Assembly (NCBI GenBank): GCA_018069525.1
Contig: JAGPUQ010000002.1
Coordinates: forward strand, 185,202 to 249,201
Direction of reading: 5' to 3'
DNA: 64,000 nt
Origin: Porticoccaceae bacterium
GTDB lineage: Bacteria > Pseudomonadota > Gammaproteobacteria > Pseudomonadales > Porticoccaceae
A program made the position numbers and the translations under genes. Position 1 is the stretch's first letter. Each line of letters opens with the position of its first letter. Below the pieces are notes generated by a model. The model did no database searches. It was given only the letters and a program-made list of their open reading frames with translations, and was not told where the DNA came from. This document shows positions 48,082-56,333 of this stretch, one piece after another.

Positions 48082-48141
48082 CAGTTTTGGAGACATCAAT
48101 TTTGGAGAGATCAGTTTTGGAGATATTAACTTTGGAGAAAA
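48082..48141 (+). repeat. Four 15-bp units carrying ribosome-binding-site-like TTTTGGAGA
   Basis: CAGTTTTGGAGACAT, CAATTTTGGAGAGAT, CAGTTTTGGAGATAT and TAACTTTGGAGAAAA follow each other without gaps. The last unit ends 4 bp before the CoA transferase ATG and supplies the real ribosome-binding sequence GGAGA. The others place extra GGAGA copies 15, 30 and 45 bases further upstream. Confidence 0.85.
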
Positions 48142-48145
48142 AGAC

Positions 48146-49330
48146 ATGAGCGGCGTCCTCGACGGCATACGCGTACTTGATTTTGGCCGCTATATAGCCG
48201 GACCGTATTGCGCCGAATTATTAGCGCAATTTGGCGCGGATGTGATTCGTATTGAAAAGCTATCGGGCAGTGAAGACCGCTACACCACACCGGTGACGGA
48301 CGACGGCCAGGGAGCGATGTTTTTTCAGATGAACTGTAACAAGCGTGGAATCACCCTAAACCCGATGAAACCGGAAGGCCGGGAAGTGGTGAAGAAATTG
48401 GTGGCAACCGCCGATGTGGTGCTGGCTAATTTACCGCCGCCCTCACTGGTGCAAATGGGTATTGATTACGAATCCCTGAAAGCCATCAAGGACGACATTA
48501 TTTTTACCACCATGTCCGCTTTCGGTTCCGTTGGGCCTTATAGCGACAAAGTGGGTTTTGATGGCATTGCCCAGGTCATGTCTGGAACCGCTTACCTGGG
48601 TGGCTTTCCCGATCAACCCATCAAGGCGTTTACTCCCTATGTGGATTACTCCACTGGAATTTCCTGCGCGATGGGCACCCTGGCCGCCATTATGCACAAG
48701 CAGAAAACTGGAGAGGGGCAGATAGTGGAGGGCGCCTTACTGCGCACCGCGATGTGTTATTCCAACTCAAGCATCATTGAGCAAGTGCTACTCGATACCA
48801 ACCGTGTGGGCAGTGGTAACCGGGCTCAGCATATAGCGCCCTCGGATATTTATAACACCAGGGATGGCGCAATTATAATTCAGGTGGTGGGGCATGCACT
48901 GTTTACCCGCTGGGCAAAATTAATCGGTGCCGACGACTGGATCGATGATCCACGATTTGCCACCGATGCCGATCGCGGCAATAACAATGAGGTCATTAGC
49001 GAACGCGCTGCGGCCTGGTGCGCCGAGCGTACGACGGCGGACGCACTACAAGAACTGGAAACCGCGCGTGTCCCCGCTGGCCCGGTATTAACACCGCAAC
49101 AAGCCTACGACGACCCACAGGTGCAAGCGATGGGGGTATTTCATCCCGTCGATTATCCGGGTTTACCCAAAGCCGCACCCGTTGCCGGAACGCCAGTGGT
49201 GCTATCCAAAAGTCCTGGACAAATCAACTTCCCACCGCCCACCCTGGGGCAACACACCGACGAAATTATGCGAGAAATCGGATACCATGATAAAGACATT
49301 GCAGAACTACGAGAAAAGCGGGTGATTTGA
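48146..49330 (+). CDS. CaiB/BaiF family III CoA transferase
   Basis: 394 aa. The family start IRVLDFGRYIAGPYCAEL, the FGADVIRIEK strand and the catalytic Asp167 in PYVDYSTG are present, and the two interlinked domains are complete. It would transfer CoA between acids, for example from succinyl-CoA to a catabolic acid. The substrate is unknown. The gene is preceded by an unusual tandem of ribosome-binding-like units and followed 117 bp later by a GST-family gene on the same strand, which could act on the same compound. Confidence 0.87.
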   Translation: MSGVLDGIRVLDFGRYIAGPYCAELLAQFGADVIRIEKLSGSEDRYTTPVTDDGQGAMFFQMNCNKRGITLNPMKPEGREVVKKLVATADVVLANLPPPSLVQMGIDYESLKAIKDDIIFTTMSAFGSVGPYSDKVGFDGIAQVMSGTAYLGGFPDQPIKAFTPYVDYSTGISCAMGTLAAIMHKQKTGEGQIVEGALLRTAMCYSNSSIIEQVLLDTNRVGSGNRAQHIAPSDIYNTRDGAIIIQVVGHALFTRWAKLIGADDWIDDPRFATDADRGNNNEVISERAAAWCAERTTADALQELETARVPAGPVLTPQQAYDDPQVQAMGVFHPVDYPGLPKAAPVAGTPVVLSKSPGQINFPPPTLGQHTDEIMREIGYHDKDIAELREKRVI

Positions 49331-49447
49331 TTATTACCGAATTTAAAGATCAAGCTCAGGTGCAAAATTTGGGTGTTATGCTCCATCACAGATGCAGGGT
49401 TTGATAAGTGTTTGGCTTTATAAATACTGGGATTTAAGGAAATAAAA

Positions 49448-50086
49448 ATGCTTACAATTCATCACCTAAACAATTCTCGCTCTCAACGAATTCTGTGGCT
49501 GGCCGAAGAACTGGGCCTGGACTACGAGTTAGTCAAACACCAGCGCGACCCGGAGACATTGCGCGCACCGGCATCCCTCAACGCCGTTCATCCGCTTGGG
49601 AAAGCGCCGGTGATCGAACACGACGGCCAGGTAATCGCAGAGAGCGACGCCATCATCGAATACATCACCCGCAAGTTGGCCCAGGGACGTCTATCCATTG
49701 GGTCGGACTCACCGGACTTCGGGGAATACCTTGAGTGGTTGCACTTTCCCGAGGGCAGTTTACAGGGCGCTTTGGTATTCGATCTGATTTATCAGTGGGC
49801 AGATGCCGCCAACGACGTGCTGTTCGGATTTTACGATGTGGAAATGAATCGCCAATACGCTTATCTCGACGGAGTATTGGCCGAGCGAGATTATCTACTG
49901 CAATCCGGATTCACCGCAGCAGACATCAACATGACCTGGACCCTGGAGTTCGCCGAGGCTCGTGGACGCACACAAAGCCATCCCAACTTATGCGCCTACC
50001 TGACCAGAATGCGTACTCGTCCCGCCTATCAGAGCGCAATAAAACGCGGTGGCGCGCAGGATTTGACTGTATTGGGTAAAGGATGA
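49448..50086 (+). CDS. Glutathione S-transferase family protein
   Basis: 212 aa. The N-terminal thioredoxin-like fold shows NSRSQRILWLAEELG, the cis-proline site HPLGKAPVIE and ESDAIIEYI; the C-terminal helical domain is complete. A soluble glutathione-dependent enzyme, distinct from the copy at 13 kb. Preceded by AAGGAAATAAAA before the ATG. It lies behind the CoA transferase and before a stretch of transposase debris. Confidence 0.85.
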   Translation: MLTIHHLNNSRSQRILWLAEELGLDYELVKHQRDPETLRAPASLNAVHPLGKAPVIEHDGQVIAESDAIIEYITRKLAQGRLSIGSDSPDFGEYLEWLHFPEGSLQGALVFDLIYQWADAANDVLFGFYDVEMNRQYAYLDGVLAERDYLLQSGFTAADINMTWTLEFAEARGRTQSHPNLCAYLTRMRTRPAYQSAIKRGGAQDLTVLGKG

Positions 50087-50198
50087 TGCTATCGCAGTCA
50101 TAATGCTGTCAATATCTGCGGTGTTAGATGAGCGCTCGCGATTTTGCGTTTTACGCAAGTTCCAAGAATTGGTCAACCAGGACTCAATTGATCCCTCA

Positions 50199-50370
50199 CG
50201 GCCTTTTGTAGACACTTCAGATAAAATTGATAGTCCTGTTCGGCCGCAAAGATAGGTTCGTGGTTATTACCGCGTTGAATAATATGTTGGACTTGCTCTT
50301 CTACAAAAGGGATTGGTTGAGTACCCGAAATTAGCAAGAGTAAATCAAGTCGAGCCTGACCCCATTAAGT
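50199..50370 (-). pseudogene. Remnant of a REP-associated transposase (N-terminal part)
   Basis: The minus-strand translation reads about 37 residues such as QVQHIIQRGNN and AEQDYQFYLKCLQKA. These match the N-terminus of the transposase at 60555-61247 almost residue for residue. Similarity begins at the shared CGGCCTTTTGTAG and continues past the start region into the shared GACCCCATTAAGT (ending 50370, compare 61325). The HUH and Tyr active site are lost and there is no start codon, so it is a fragment. Confidence 0.8.
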
Positions 50371-50518
50371 CCAGTCCGGAGTAAAGTTATTCCGTTTGGA
50401 CTCAGTAAATGAGTTAGATATACCTACTTCCGAAGCTATGTCCAAAGCAAGATATGAACTTGAGCAAGAGATAAGGAAATCGGAATATGAGCGAATTTCA
50501 AAAATAGTGAATCACTAA
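50371..50518 (+). other. Short unplaced reading frame in the GST-gspM gap
   Basis: The frame after the transposase remnant encodes about 48 residues ending ELEQEIRKSEYERISKIVNH, with a TAA near 50518. An internal ATG at 50441 could start 26 aa. It may be the tail of a lost gene or chance; I see nothing recognisable in it. Confidence 0.25.
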
Positions 50519-50530
50519 GCTTTCTAAATT

Positions 50531-51013
50531 TTATTCTTGATAAAGTAAGCTTTGAATATCAACTTTACCCGGGTTGCCGGTATCGTCAATTGAAATAGAC
50601 GATATATTCACCCCTGTATTTTGTGATAAATCAGAAAGCCACTTGATCAGGTCGCTAAAGTCGCCATCGTTAATCCAAATTCGTACTTTGGTTTTACCCT
50701 CAGGCTGTAGGCGGGAGAGCTTAATATTGTTTTCTTCTGCGGATTTAGATACGGTTTGAATAATGGCTTCATCCTGAGTCCGAGCCTGAGCCCCGGTTTT
50801 CGCTGAGGCTACATTCCCTTTATTAAGATTTATCCAGGCGATTAATTCCTTATTTTCCTGATAAAGTGATTTGTTGCTGGAATAAAACTCCCTGCTGGGC
50901 TGAATTAACGCAAAGTAAATAAATAACGGCAGCATAACCGCGGTTAGAATATTCAGCGCTCTTTTATCTTTTCCCGAGAGTTCGTTGTAGTGTTTGCTTA
51001 ACTTTTCCATCAA
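50531..51013 (-). CDS. gspM: Type II secretion system protein GspM
   Basis: 160 aa, last gene of the gsp operon. A short cytoplasmic start (KHYNELSGKDKRALN) is followed by one membrane segment (about 22-40) and a periplasmic ferredoxin-like domain. GspM joins GspL in the inner-membrane platform of the type II secreton. It overlaps gspL by 4 bases (ATGA). Sequence conservation in this family is low, so position carries much of the call. Confidence 0.88.
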   Translation of the reverse strand: MMEKLSKHYNELSGKDKRALNILTAVMLPLFIYFALIQPSREFYSSNKSLYQENKELIAWINLNKGNVASAKTGAQARTQDEAIIQTVSKSAEENNIKLSRLQPEGKTKVRIWINDGDFSDLIKWLSDLSQNTGVNISSISIDDTGNPGKVDIQSLLYQE

Positions 51014-52155
51014 CGATCCCTGGTTTTTATTTTTAATCGAGTCAGCGCACCACCGTCATTGATATTGGCTGAGAGCACATCGGCGGATAGCCCACTAGCC
51101 TCTACGGCAGTTTGTAGGGTGTTGGCGTAGGCGATGGATTGGGCTTGCAGTTCGATTTGCAAAGAGCTACTGTCTTGCTCAAACCTGATATGTTTGATCG
51201 TTGCAGGTTCAGCTTGCTTGCTCATTGATGTAGCGAGTACAGACATGAATTCAAAGAACAGCGATTCGTGCTGATTGGCCCCATTGTTTTTCAAATGAGC
51301 TTCCATTTGCCGACGAATATTGGTGAGGCGCTTGTCGTTAGGAAATAGGGTACGGTATTGCTTCTCAGCACTAACACCCAGGTTTTCCGCATTATTTTTA
51401 AAGTAAATTCCCGCTCCGAGCCAGTACGTCATAAGGAATATTAAAGAAGCACAAGCAGCTATAACCAGTGGTTTTAGCCAGACGCCAACTTGATTTTTAT
51501 TGTCTGGTGCAAATTTCCCCTGAAGCAGATTAAGAGGGATCGAATAGCTGGTTTGGGCTTGCCATTCTGGTATCTCAGGCGAGCTGCCTTGTGTATAAAT
51601 CTCAGGTAAGAATAACGACTGGGAGCTTTCATCTGATTCCCGAGATATCGCGAGACCGGTACTATCGGGATTACAAATCAATAGGCGTTGAGCTTTTAGT
51701 GCCACTCTGCTTTGTTCTGTGTCGCCAGCCATAGCCCAGTAGTCTGGAATGAGTACGCTGGGTTTTATGCCGATTTCGTTGAGTAAAAGAAGCTGTTGTT
51801 CCAGTAAGGCCTGATCAATAATCGCACAAAGTATTTGACCGTCTGGCCGTTGTCGACTGGTCGCGATGTGTAGTGTCTCAAGGGCGGAAGCTAGCTCGTC
51901 TTCCAGTAGATAGGGGATAGCTTGTTTTAAATGGCGCTGAGAGCCTTTCGGGGGCGTGACAAGGAGACTGCTAACCCATTCTCCGGGTACAACCACCGTC
52001 GTGACACAGTCTTCGACAGATTCTATGCGACGATTTAATTCATCTACGGATAACAAGCCCTGATCAATAACGGACTCTCCTTCCACCAGCTGGAAGAATA
52101 AGGCCGAAGATGAACTTTTCTCCGGCTCAATGTAAAGAAATAGTTTCCGTGTCAT
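51010..52155 (-). CDS. gspL: Type II secretion system protein GspL
   Basis: 381 aa. An actin-like cytoplasmic domain (~1-225) that would bind GspE is followed by one membrane segment (about 233-255) and a periplasmic ferredoxin-like domain. VSSLLVTPPKGSQRHLKQAIPYLLEDELA is typical of the N-terminal half. It overlaps gspK by 29 bases and gspM by 4, so translation is coupled. It is the inner-membrane link between the ATPase and GspM. Confidence 0.9.
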   Translation of the reverse strand: MTRKLFLYIEPEKSSSSALFFQLVEGESVIDQGLLSVDELNRRIESVEDCVTTVVVPGEWVSSLLVTPPKGSQRHLKQAIPYLLEDELASALETLHIATSRQRPDGQILCAIIDQALLEQQLLLLNEIGIKPSVLIPDYWAMAGDTEQSRVALKAQRLLICNPDSTGLAISRESDESSQSLFLPEIYTQGSSPEIPEWQAQTSYSIPLNLLQGKFAPDNKNQVGVWLKPLVIAACASLIFLMTYWLGAGIYFKNNAENLGVSAEKQYRTLFPNDKRLTNIRRQMEAHLKNNGANQHESLFFEFMSVLATSMSKQAEPATIKHIRFEQDSSSLQIELQAQSIAYANTLQTAVEASGLSADVLSANINDGGALTRLKIKTRDR

Positions 52156-53131
52156 TTTGCTCAGCTTGCTCAGTCTTAAATAGATCAGTGTGATTAAATT
52201 CGGATGTTTTTCCGAGTGTTCTCTTTTGTAAAGTAAGCTCGGAGGTTTCAGTATCTATCGATATTATAGAGGATAACCAGCTATTTCGGTCGTTGATAGA
52301 GGCTCGAATTTTAAGACCATAATAGCGGGAAGAGACAGTGAGTAATTCAGGATTAATCTCTAGCCCCGCGCTGATGTCTGCCGCTAAAAATTCGGAAACG
52401 CTAAGAAAACCGGGTGGATTGGTTTCACGAAAATTAAGTACTTGCTCACCCGACAATCCGGGAATTAATAATGATAATATTTCGGCAGAAGCGGTATTGG
52501 GATTAATGGCAGTGGGTTCAGGTAATGCCGTGAGCCAGGGCATGATTTCAGACAGTAATTCTGCATCGATCCCTTTGAGGGCCAACAACTCGCTGGACGA
52601 ATTGATTTTTCTATCGGCAGTGCGGTAGGGTGGAGTTAGACTAAGGTAGGCGGAGTCTTCAGCGCCGCCGGGAAGTGGGGTGTTATCCGCATCCACCCAA
52701 TCGCCGAGAACCTGGGCTAGCTCCGGCTTAAGAAGTAGGGTGCCAAATAGTCGTGTCAGTGACGCTTTTTGTGTGTCGCTACCGATGGCATTGTTCAAAT
52801 TTAACTGTCCTTGCAAGTCAACAATTTCAATTGCGATTTCACCGTATTCGGGCTGATAAATAGGCAGGGCCTGGGGCACTGGGGATATGCTAATACCTTC
52901 CGCCTTTAGGTCTTGATGCTGTTGCCATAAAATTTGTCGCGCCAATATTTCTCCCCCTAAGGCATATTGATAAGCTTGTGCGTCGCTGACCAGCCAGCGC
53001 GTGCGTTCAATGCCCGACTGGGTTTGTGAGATTAACTGCGCTGTCAGGATGGTAATTAAGGCAAACAGCAACAAAACGCTAATTAATGCGGCACCGGTTT
53101 GTTTTTGGGAGGAGGGTGCGTGCGCGTTCAC
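52127..53131 (-). CDS. gspK: Type II secretion minor pseudopilin GspK
   Basis: 334 aa, the largest pseudopilin. A prepilin-type start (QTG at 11-13, then AALISVLLL) lacks the usual Glu at +5, as is normal for GspK. A large periplasmic domain follows, with NPNTASAEILSLL. It caps the tip of the pseudopilus with GspI and GspJ. A start at 53131 overlaps gspJ by 4 bases. Confidence 0.92.
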   Translation of the reverse strand: MNAHAPSSQKQTGAALISVLLLFALITILTAQLISQTQSGIERTRWLVSDAQAYQYALGGEILARQILWQQHQDLKAEGISISPVPQALPIYQPEYGEIAIEIVDLQGQLNLNNAIGSDTQKASLTRLFGTLLLKPELAQVLGDWVDADNTPLPGGAEDSAYLSLTPPYRTADRKINSSSELLALKGIDAELLSEIMPWLTALPEPTAINPNTASAEILSLLIPGLSGEQVLNFRETNPPGFLSVSEFLAADISAGLEINPELLTVSSRYYGLKIRASINDRNSWLSSIISIDTETSELTLQKRTLGKTSEFNHTDLFKTEQAEQNDTETISLH

Positions 53132-53775
53132 GGAGTGCGCTCTTCTGGCTTGAGATCACGTAGGGCGAATAAACGTTCGAGTTCGCCAAAGTGTTCTGTC
53201 TGCAAACGTATCAAGATGCCCGCTGGAATCTGTTCGAGATTAGGTTCGGTATTGCTGCCGCTGTCTTCGGGCCAATGGAATAGGTACTTACCCTTGTCGT
53301 CGATAAACTGCACTTCGAAATAAATGACATCGTGGATTAGCGCTTGTTGTTGTATTTCTGTTCCCGGTGCTCGGTCTAGCACAGGCCAATAATGCCGCAT
53401 TAAGGTGTGTTGACCGCTATCAGTCGGTTCAAGCGTATAACCCACTCTTTGCAGAGTGCTCCTGGCCTCGTTGAGTGGATTATTCCAGCCACCACGTGTC
53501 AATGTTAAAGGGTAGCCGCTGACTAATGATGTCACTGCAGCCTCACGTTGTTCGTTCTCGTTACGAATAGGTCGGTTAACAATATTCCCAATATCGCGAG
53601 CAAGTAACCAGATACCCCGTTGAGTTTCGCGTAATTGGTCAGAACGCTGCGTTAAATATTGCTTCGATGTTAGTACTCTATCCAGTACCTGCCAGCTACC
53701 TAGTCCAATTACAGCAAAAATAGACAGGGCGACCATTACTTCCAGTAGAGTAAAGCCTTGATTGCGATGGCTCAT
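53128..53775 (-). CDS. gspJ: Type II secretion minor pseudopilin GspJ
   Basis: 215 aa. Prepilin cleavage after Gly7 (NQG|FTLLEVMVAL) with Glu at +5. The periplasmic domain has ERLFALRDL near the end. It forms the pseudopilus tip with GspI and GspK. It overlaps gspK by 4 bases and gspI by one base. Cleavage needs a GspO/PilD peptidase from elsewhere. Confidence 0.93.
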   Translation of the reverse strand: MSHRNQGFTLLEVMVALSIFAVIGLGSWQVLDRVLTSKQYLTQRSDQLRETQRGIWLLARDIGNIVNRPIRNENEQREAAVTSLVSGYPLTLTRGGWNNPLNEARSTLQRVGYTLEPTDSGQHTLMRHYWPVLDRAPGTEIQQQALIHDVIYFEVQFIDDKGKYLFHWPEDSGSNTEPNLEQIPAGILIRLQTEHFGELERLFALRDLKPEERTP

Positions 53776-54137
53776 TAATGCTCACCCAGAAAACCGGAAA
53801 GGGTAACCTGAGGGTTATCGGGATTATCTTGAGTGACCTCAATAACAATTTTTCGTAGTTGTGGGTTTGGCGTATCTTCAATGTTTTGTGTCACCACCCA
53901 GTCGCGCCCAGCCATGCTGACTTGTGTCTGATTTGATCCGGTACCTGGCCATTGCGCTTTTAATCGCTGCGCGGCTAAGGCGTTTTCTGCGACCCAGAGA
54001 GCTAGAGTTTTATTCTCGAGGTGTGCTTGTTGTCGAATGCTTAAAGAGCTTTGCTCTAAAATCACCAGCGCACAGATGCTAAAAATTACCAGTGCAATCA
54101 TTACTTCGAGCAAGGTAAAGCCACGATGTTTTATCAC
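53775..54137 (-). CDS. gspI: Type II secretion minor pseudopilin GspI
   Basis: 120 aa. Prepilin cleavage after Gly6 (KHRG|FTLLEVMIAL), Glu at +5. The remainder matches GspI with WVAENALAAQRL. It starts the tip complex. Overlaps gspH by 4 bases. Confidence 0.93.
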   Translation of the reverse strand: MIKHRGFTLLEVMIALVIFSICALVILEQSSLSIRQQAHLENKTLALWVAENALAAQRLKAQWPGTGSNQTQVSMAGRDWVVTQNIEDTPNPQLRKIVIEVTQDNPDNPQVTLSGFLGEH

Positions 54138-54682
54138 GATTCTGCTGCTTTAACCTCGACGGAACCAAAACCATCGCCGGACAATTGGATTAGTAATTCT
54201 TTTTGGTTAGTTATATTGAGCTCGAAGGGGCTGTATTCACCGCTGCTAAGAAAGATAATTGCAGGTTGTTCTGAGTCGTCATCTTCTATATTACTCAGGT
54301 CTTCTATTACTTCGGGCATTGCCTCGGATATTGCCTCAGAAGTTACGGTGATTTCACACAAGTTATTAATGGTATAGGGGGCAAACAATACTTGTGTCAA
54401 TTGCACCCATTCGGCATCCTGATTCAACATTTTTAATGAATATTGTTTTAAGTCGTCTTGATAAAACCAGCCCAGGGTTTCTTGTTGCATTAAAGCGGCG
54501 TCAGCGGCCTGGTTTAGCGCCAACTTTAGGCGATTGGCTTCGGCAACCGTTCGGCGTTGATCAAGTACGCCAAGCGATACCACGACCAGGCCAGTCGTGA
54601 GGCCGATAATAACAATAACAATCATGATTTCCAGCAGGGTAAAACCCCTGGAGGTGGACTGCCATGATTGGGCTTGATTCAC
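54134..54682 (-). CDS. gspH: Type II secretion minor pseudopilin GspH
   Basis: 182 aa. Cleavage after Gly13 (TSRG|FTLLEIMIVI), Glu at +5. The sequence EANRLKLALNQAADAALMQQETLGWFY is GspH-like. An acidic stretch (LSNIEDDDSEQ, about residues 140-150) is unusual. It bridges the main pseudopilus and the tip. It overlaps gspG by 4 bases. Confidence 0.9.
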   Translation of the reverse strand: MNQAQSWQSTSRGFTLLEIMIVIVIIGLTTGLVVVSLGVLDQRRTVAEANRLKLALNQAADAALMQQETLGWFYQDDLKQYSLKMLNQDAEWVQLTQVLFAPYTINNLCEITVTSEAISEAMPEVIEDLSNIEDDDSEQPAIIFLSSGEYSPFELNITNQKELLIQLSGDGFGSVEVKAAES

Positions 54683-55104
54683 AATTCCCAGCCCAGAACA
54701 TCTGCATCCTGATCTGTGCCACCCTCCTTACCATCTGCTCCAAGGGAGTAGATGTCGTAAGGGCCATGAGAACCGGGGCTGATATATTGGTAGGGCGTTC
54801 CCCAGGGGTCTTTCGGAAGCTTGGGAAGATAGCCGTCAGCGTTCCAGTTTTTGGCTTCAGGGCTACCGCCAGGTTTGCTGACCAGGGCTTCGAGTCCTTG
54901 GTCGGTTGATGGAACATTAAAATTATCCAGGCGGTACAGGTTAAGTGCATTGCCGATGGCGCGGATATCACTTTTAGCGGCGGTGACTCGTGCTTCTCCC
55001 GTTCGGCCCATAATATTGGGGACTATCAGCGCACCTAACACACCCAAAATAACCACCACGACCATAATTTCTATTAGAGTAAATCCGCTTTGATGTTTTT
55101 TCAT
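54679..55104 (-). CDS. gspG: Type II secretion major pseudopilin GspG
   Basis: 141 aa. Cleavage after Gly7 (HQSG|FTLIEIMVVV), Glu at +5, and the conserved C-terminal part DPWGTPYQYISPG and YSLGADGKEGG. It polymerises into the pseudopilus that drives substrates through the secretin. The Asp residues near the end probably bind calcium. Stop and start overlap with gspF and gspH. Confidence 0.96.
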   Translation of the reverse strand: MKKHQSGFTLIEIMVVVVILGVLGALIVPNIMGRTGEARVTAAKSDIRAIGNALNLYRLDNFNVPSTDQGLEALVSKPGGSPEAKNWNADGYLPKLPKDPWGTPYQYISPGSHGPYDIYSLGADGKEGGTDQDADVLGWEL

Positions 55105-56315
55105 TACTGCACCAGTTGGTTAAGGTTGAGAATTGGCAGGAGTACGGCCAATACAATAGTGAGAACAATGCCGCCCATGACCAGCAGCGTTAGAGGTTCA
55201 AACAAACTGAGTAGCATCGCCACCCGTTGTTGCAAATCATTGGTTTGGCTTTGGGCCGCACGTTGTAGTAATTCGGCTAGTTCGCCGCTTTGTTCACCGC
55301 TCGCGATCAGTTGCACCATCATGGGCGGGAATAATCCGGTTTCATCCAGGGCGCGATTAAGGCTAACACCTTCGCGTACATGTTGGTGGGCTTTGCCAAC
55401 AGCCTCTTTGAAATATCGGTTTGATAATACGGAAGCCGAAATGGTCATGGCGTCTACAAGCGGAATTCCGCTACGAGTGAGAATAGCGAGGGTACTGATA
55501 TAACGTGCAGCATTACTGCCGCGACTGTAGCGTTTAACCAGCCATATATTTAATAAGTGCTTGTGCCAACGAAGCTGAACCTCAGGGCGGCGCATGATAA
55601 ACCGTGCTGCAGAAAATAAAATGACAAGGCCTAATAACAGCCATATTCCAGAATTGACGAGAAAGTGGCTAATGCCTACCAGAATCTCGGTGAGTATGGG
55701 GAGTTGTTGTCCGGCATCCACAATAACTTGCACGATGTCCGGTACCACATACACCATTAAACCAATCACAATCAGTAGTGACAGTACCAATAAAATAACG
55801 GGATAAATTAAGGCTAACTGAATTTTTTGATGAAATTGCTGTTGTGCTTCTGTGTAGTCTGCCAATCTATCGAGAATGGTATCCAGGTGCCCCGATTGTT
55901 CACCGGCGGCAACGGTTGCGCAATAGAGATCTGAAAATGCTTTGGGAAACTGGGCAAGACTATCTGCAAAACTAAACCCTTCTCGAACTTTAGAGCGTAC
56001 GGCCAGCATAATGCGTCGGGTGCCGTGACGTTCGGCTTGTCTGGCCACAGCTTGCAGGCAGGTTTCCAGGGGCATACCTGCCTGTATCAAAGTAGCGAGT
56101 TGTCGTGTGATAAGTGCGAGTTCGGCACCGGATAGATGTTTTCTTTCAAATAGTCCGGTTTCTGTTTTGGCCTGTTGTTTGGTCTCGTGAACTTCCAGTG
56201 GCACCAGAGACTTTTCTTTGAGTTGCTGGCGTACGCTACGGGGACTGTCGGCTTCCAACACGCCCCGGGTTTTTCGTCCGGCACTGTTTAATGCGATATA
56301 GTCAAATGCTGGCAT
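55104..56315 (-). CDS. gspF: Type II secretion inner-membrane protein GspF
   Basis: 403 aa with two GspF/PilC-type cytoplasmic domains. The first is LALITRQLATLIQAGMPLE and the second ARYISTLAILTRSGIPLVDAM. Three membrane segments lie at about 170-192, 220-240 and 375-397. It is the platform protein contacting GspE and GspL. A gap of 18 bp to gspE; it overlaps gspG by one base. Confidence 0.96.
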   Translation of the reverse strand: MPAFDYIALNSAGRKTRGVLEADSPRSVRQQLKEKSLVPLEVHETKQQAKTETGLFERKHLSGAELALITRQLATLIQAGMPLETCLQAVARQAERHGTRRIMLAVRSKVREGFSFADSLAQFPKAFSDLYCATVAAGEQSGHLDTILDRLADYTEAQQQFHQKIQLALIYPVILLVLSLLIVIGLMVYVVPDIVQVIVDAGQQLPILTEILVGISHFLVNSGIWLLLGLVILFSAARFIMRRPEVQLRWHKHLLNIWLVKRYSRGSNAARYISTLAILTRSGIPLVDAMTISASVLSNRYFKEAVGKAHQHVREGVSLNRALDETGLFPPMMVQLIASGEQSGELAELLQRAAQSQTNDLQQRVAMLLSLFEPLTLLVMGGIVLTIVLAVLLPILNLNQLVQ

Positions 56316-56333
56316 CGTTACTTAAACCCGCGT

